19,728 nucleotides of DNA from Psychrobacillus sp040274765 (GTDB lineage Bacteria; Bacillota; Bacilli; Bacillales_A; Planococcaceae), in the NCBI GenBank assembly GCA_040274765.1, contig JBEMAY010000060.1, forward strand, positions 1-19,728, given 5' to 3'. Under the pieces are notes generated by a model, which was not told where the DNA came from, made no database searches, and saw nothing but the letters and a program-made list of their open reading frames with translations. The stretch's first letter is position 1. The number at the start of each line of letters is the position of its first letter. This document shows, piece by piece, positions 16,785 through 19,728 of this stretch. Both the position numbers and the translations under genes were made by a program.

Positions 16785-17989
16785 TGACTGTTTATAAATA
16801 TGTTGGGAGAACTACGACAGGAACTATAAAAAAAGGAATTGTGGATGCACCCAGTAAGCAGGATGCCATCGGCAAACTACGATCTCAGGGTATTAACGCT
16901 AGAGAAATCGATGAATCCAAAAGTATTCTTCATAAAGAATTATCGCTCGGTGGCAAGGTGAAAAACGAGGATTTTGTTATTTATAGCAGACAATTTGCAA
17001 CGCTTATCCGTGCAGGCGTATCAATTCTTGAATCTACTAAAATTTTAGCGGAACAGACGTCCAGTAAGCCTTTAAAAAACGGACTGTTAGCAATTGAAGA
17101 AGATGTTCGCTCGGGTATTTCCTTTTCAGATGCAGCTTCAAAAAATCCAAAAGTTTTTCCTGCATTATTTGTCAATATGATTAAGGCTGGAGAGGCAACG
17201 GGTAACTTAGATTCATCTTTAGATCGGTTAGCTTTTTCGTACGAAAAACAATTCAATTTGAAGAAAAAGGTTCAATCGACATTAGCGTATCCTATTATTC
17301 TTTTATGTTTAACCTTAATTGTCTCGGTCTTTTTAATGCTAACGATTGTCCCTCAATTTGTGTCCATGTTTGATGAAATGGGAGCAGAGTTACCATTGAT
17401 CACAAAAGCAGTAATGGGTTTAAGTGAATCGCTCCAATCATCGTGGTATATATTTTTACTAATGATTATATTAGTAGTTTTAATCTTTCATTACTTCTTT
17501 AAAAACAATGAGAGGTTTAACTATTCCGTCCATTTGTTTCTTTTAAGAGTTCCGGTATTTGGTAAGCTGCTACAAAAATCCGCCATAGCGAGAATGACGC
17601 GGACTCTATCATCATTATTCAGTAGTGCCGTCCCGATCCTTCAGGCGTTAACGATTGTTGAAAAGGTAATTGGTAATCCAGTAGTCGGAAAAGTGGTAAA
17701 AGAATCACGGTCGAGCCTAGAAAAAGGGGGAACATTATCTGCTCCACTTTCTAAAAGCTGGATTTTCCCTCCACTTGTTTCACAAATGACGGCAATAGGC
17801 GAGCAAACGGGTTCCCTAGATTATATGTTAGAAAAAATTGCTGACTTTTATGAAGATGATGTAGACAGAACAGTTGATAGCTTAAAATCTCTTATTGAGC
17901 CATTAATGATCCTTCTTTTAGCAGGAATAGTAGGTACCATCGTTATGGCAATCATGATTCCGATGTTCAGTATGTACGAACAAATATAA
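16784..17989 (+). CDS. pilC: Type IV pilus inner-membrane platform protein PilC (GspF family)
   Basis: A 401-residue protein that forms the membrane platform linking the PilB/PilT motors to the pilus base. Two T2SSF-type domains are visible (about residues 66-190 and 268-391), each with the pattern FSRQFATLIRAGVSILES or MTRTLSSLFSSAVPILQA and a later GEATG or GEQTG. Membrane segments lie at about 165-190, 218-238 and 370-395. The N-terminal YVGRTTTGTIKKGIVDA is the usual leader segment. The ATG at 16784 overlaps the pilT stop (TAATG) with AGGTGA upstream. Length is normal. Confidence 0.95.
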   Translation: MTVYKYVGRTTTGTIKKGIVDAPSKQDAIGKLRSQGINAREIDESKSILHKELSLGGKVKNEDFVIYSRQFATLIRAGVSILESTKILAEQTSSKPLKNGLLAIEEDVRSGISFSDAASKNPKVFPALFVNMIKAGEATGNLDSSLDRLAFSYEKQFNLKKKVQSTLAYPIILLCLTLIVSVFLMLTIVPQFVSMFDEMGAELPLITKAVMGLSESLQSSWYIFLLMIILVVLIFHYFFKNNERFNYSVHLFLLRVPVFGKLLQKSAIARMTRTLSSLFSSAVPILQALTIVEKVIGNPVVGKVVKESRSSLEKGGTLSAPLSKSWIFPPLVSQMTAIGEQTGSLDYMLEKIADFYEDDVDRTVDSLKSLIEPLMILLLAGIVGTIVMAIMIPMFSMYEQI

Positions 17990-18021
17990 TAAGGTATTCA
18001 TTAAAAGGAGGTGAAAAAGTC

Positions 18022-18567
18022 ATGGATATAAATCAACATGTATCAAATGAAATGACAAACAAAGGGGATAGTTCAATGAAAAAGATAAAGCACTTATTAA
18101 AAAATCAAAAAGGTTTAACGCTTGTCGAGTTACTAGCAGTAATCGTAATCCTAGCAATCGTATCAGCAATCGCAGTTCCAGCAATCGGTGGAATTATAGA
18201 AAATAGTAGATATAGCGCAGTAAAAGCAGATGCAACGAATGTGTTGAATGCAGCGAAGATGTATTTTATTGATAATCCGGAGGAAAAGGTTGCTGACGGA
18301 GGAACTAAAACAGGTACTCTAACAGTAGATGTAGAAACATTAAAAAAAGAAAATTACTTAGAATCGGCAGGGAAAATTCCTAAAGAAGCTAAAGTTACAA
18401 AGGGAAGTCCAAATGTTATTAACACTGATGCAATTCCCTACTCAAGTGGAAAAACTGTTAAATTTACTAATGCTACTTTAGATGCGATCAATAATGATAT
18501 AAATAAAGGTAGTGATGATAAAGATAAAAACAAAGTTATTTCTGGGACAACTGGCACAACGCCTTAA
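18022..18567 (+). CDS. Major type IV prepilin (PilA-like)
   Basis: A 181-residue prepilin. The class III signal KNQKG is cut after Gly, giving mature LTLVELLAVIVILAIVSAIAVPAIGGII with Glu at position 5; residue 1 is Leu rather than Phe. The mature helix continues into a polar domain with no cysteines, and the C-terminus is rich in Lys, Asp, Gly and Thr. It is downstream of pilC and followed by a terminator-like hairpin, typical of an abundantly made major subunit. ATG 18022 has a perfect AAGGAGGTGA and gives a 31-residue leader; ATG 18076 has AAAGGGG and gives a more usual 13-residue leader. I annotate the first because its ribosome site is far stronger, but the second may be real. ComGC-like proteins are the alternative, but the PilB/T/C context favours a pilus. 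Confidence 0.9.
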   Translation: MDINQHVSNEMTNKGDSSMKKIKHLLKNQKGLTLVELLAVIVILAIVSAIAVPAIGGIIENSRYSAVKADATNVLNAAKMYFIDNPEEKVADGGTKTGTLTVDVETLKKENYLESAGKIPKEAKVTKGSPNVINTDAIPYSSGKTVKFTNATLDAINNDINKGSDDKDKNKVISGTTGTTP

Positions 18568-18593
18568 ACAGGAAGTAACTAACGGTAACAAAA

Positions 18594-18624
18594 CTACAGC
18601 AGCCCCAACGCTGCTGTAGCTTTT
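18594..18624 (+). terminator. Terminator or attenuator after the major pilin
   Basis: CTACAGCAG (18594-18602) pairs perfectly with CTGCTGTAG (18611-18619), with an eight-base loop and then CTTTT. The T run is short, so readthrough to pilM is likely. This arrangement would give more pilin than PilM mRNA. Confidence 0.75.
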
Positions 18625-18671
18625 AGTAAAGCTTTTGAGCAAACGATTCTCGTTCGTTGAAAAGTTTTACT
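18625..18671 (+). other. Second hairpin between pilin and pilM
   Basis: AGTAAAGCTTTT (18625-18636) pairs with AAAAGTTTTACT (18660-18671) over 12 bases with one G-T wobble; the loop sequence GAGCAAACGATTCTCGTTCGTTG is itself partly self-complementary (CAAACGA with CGTTCGTTG). It abuts the pilin terminator and ends 27 bases before the pilM start. It may stabilise the pilM mRNA or act as a processing site. Confidence 0.55.
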
Positions 18672-18698
18672 AATTCTTATACATAGGGGAGACAAAAT

Positions 18699-19655
18699 AT
18701 GTTTGAGAGATTCAAAAAGAAATCCAATCGATTTGTCGTTATGGATATCAATGAGTATTTAATAAAAGCTGTTGTGATGAACACCAATCAAATAGAAAAT
18801 GCAGTTATTTACCAAGCACCTTTAAATAAAGGTATCTTTGAAGGTGATGTGCTAGTAGACGAGATGGCTTTCTATGAACTTATGAAGAAGCTTTTAGATA
18901 AATGGAGCTTGAAGCGTTTAGATGTTCGTTTTTTTGTGCCTGAGAGTACGGTCATGATGAAAACGTTTGAACATCCAGATGATGTGGCTACGGAGAATTT
19001 AAAGGGATTTGTAGAAATGGAGCTTGGAAGATCCATTCATCTGCCATATCCTCAGCCATTACTCGATGTTTATGACTTTAAACAAGGCGATGGAGAGGCA
19101 ACTTTATTTGCTGCTCCTTCTGAGGAAATTATCAAAATGGCTGGTCTACTAGATGATTTATCTTTACATCCTTCTGTTGCAGAAATAAGAGCCTTAGCTT
19201 CTATACGATTTTTTGAGGAAATAAAAAGTATAGAAAGCACAAGAAGCTACTTGATTATGGAATGGTCTATTACAGGGGTTTCTATCAGTATTTATTCTGG
19301 TGGTAAAGTAGAATTCCTACGTTATCAAGCAATCGAAACAGAACGTTCAAATTGGATGATTGATACTAAGGGTGAGGAATTTATATATGAATATAATGGA
19401 AATGCTGACGAATATCGTGGGCAATTGATCGATCAAATTGCTGAGGTTGACCGTATTTTAAACTTCTACCGTTTCTCTTTGTATAAGGGAGAAAAGTCCG
19501 TTGATGAAATTGTTATATTTGGGGACAATCCTGATATGGAATATATTTATACAGAAATGGCAGCTAATTTAGTTACCCCTGTTCAGTATTTTGACGACAT
19601 AAAGGTAAAAAAGATGCACCCCAATTTCAAATCTAGAGATATTCCACAGATTTGA
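18699..19655 (+). CDS. pilM: PilM-like actin-fold pilus assembly protein, 3' end doubtful
   Basis: A 318-residue protein of the PilM/FtsA-like actin fold, starting at ATG 18699 behind GGGGAGA. The N-terminal RFVVMDINEYLIKAVVM fits the first phosphate-binding strand of the fold, though the usual DIGSSSIK pattern is altered. VRFFVPESTVMMKTFEHP and LKGFVEMELGRSIHLPYPQPLLDVY are characteristic PilM segments; IVIFGDNPDMEYIYTEMA matches the C-terminal half. PilM works on the cytoplasmic side and binds the N-terminus of PilN. pilN and pilO would be expected next. The frame stops at 19653-19655, but composition changes sharply at this point, so the stop and the last few residues may come from a joined foreign sequence and the real gene may be longer. 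Confidence 0.85.
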   Translation: MFERFKKKSNRFVVMDINEYLIKAVVMNTNQIENAVIYQAPLNKGIFEGDVLVDEMAFYELMKKLLDKWSLKRLDVRFFVPESTVMMKTFEHPDDVATENLKGFVEMELGRSIHLPYPQPLLDVYDFKQGDGEATLFAAPSEEIIKMAGLLDDLSLHPSVAEIRALASIRFFEEIKSIESTRSYLIMEWSITGVSISIYSGGKVEFLRYQAIETERSNWMIDTKGEEFIYEYNGNADEYRGQLIDQIAEVDRILNFYRFSLYKGEKSVDEIVIFGDNPDMEYIYTEMAANLVTPVQYFDDIKVKKMHPNFKSRDIPQI

Positions 19656-19728
19656 CATGAGCTTTCTGATCGACGACCGGGGCGAGATCGTGGGCACGCA
19701 GGAAATGGTTCATATTGCGCAGTGTCCG
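19656..19728 (+). other. GC-rich tail of foreign character, possible contig-end chimera
   Basis: From ATG 19657 to the end, 24 codons are open: 41 of 72 bases are G or C (57 percent) and 18 of 24 third positions are G or C, against AT-rich codons throughout the rest of the window. The frame reads MSFLIDDRGEIVGTQEMVHI and onward, and it is shifted by one base relative to pilM. It looks like coding DNA from a GC-rich organism. I do not recognise the family. A sequencing or assembly chimera is the most likely cause; a genuine insertion is the alternative. Confidence 0.6.

Overview
The window is low-GC Firmicute DNA. Its gene order (a spoVID-type gene, valS, folC, then type IV pilus genes) matches the hemL-spoVID-valS-folC-comC neighbourhood of Bacillales. 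The AT-rich codon use, a T-box on valS, strong AGGAGG ribosome binding sites and a SpoVID-like gene with a sigma-E-type promoter suggest a spore-forming member, most likely of the Planococcaceae/Caryophanaceae (Psychrobacillus/Sporosarcina-like). The family is inferred from style and synteny, not proven.

Layout. Bases 1-602 are the 3' end of an IS21-family insertion sequence (istB without its start, then the terminal repeats). 669-1441 is a SpoVID-like gene lacking the LysM domain and carrying a pure (AGT)15 serine tract; it converges on a small membrane-protein gene on the minus strand (1421-1612). 1642-4600 is valS with promoter, T-box leader and terminator. 4682-5169 is a non-coding-looking minisatellite with a 21-bp period and a 102-bp higher-order repeat, lying between two convergent transcription units. 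5188-6872 (minus) holds two translationally coupled RimK-like ATP-grasp ligases. folC (6951-8180) and a membrane GAF-GGDEF diguanylate cyclase (8277-9983) follow on the plus strand.

From 10069 to the end is a type IV pilus locus. A minus-strand operon encodes three minor pilin-like proteins (PilV-, PilW- and PilX-like, transcribed 12492 to 10069). Divergent from it, the plus strand encodes a secreted VanW-like/G5 protein, PilB (assembly ATPase), PilT (retraction ATPase), PilC (platform protein), a major prepilin, a tandem-hairpin intergenic region, and PilM. Together these would build and retract a thin pilus; the prepilin peptidase and pilN/pilO are not in the window. A diguanylate cyclase next door and a degenerate MshEN-like N-terminus on PilB make c-di-GMP control possible, but the key motif residues are weak.

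Both edges look like assembly edges: the left lies inside an IS element, and the last ~70 bases jump to GC-rich coding-like DNA unrelated in composition to pilM, suggesting a chimeric contig end. I saw no CRISPR array, tRNA, rRNA or defence system. The strongest leads are the minisatellite, the ATP-grasp pair, the VanW-like protein without the family's cysteine motif, and the suspect right end.
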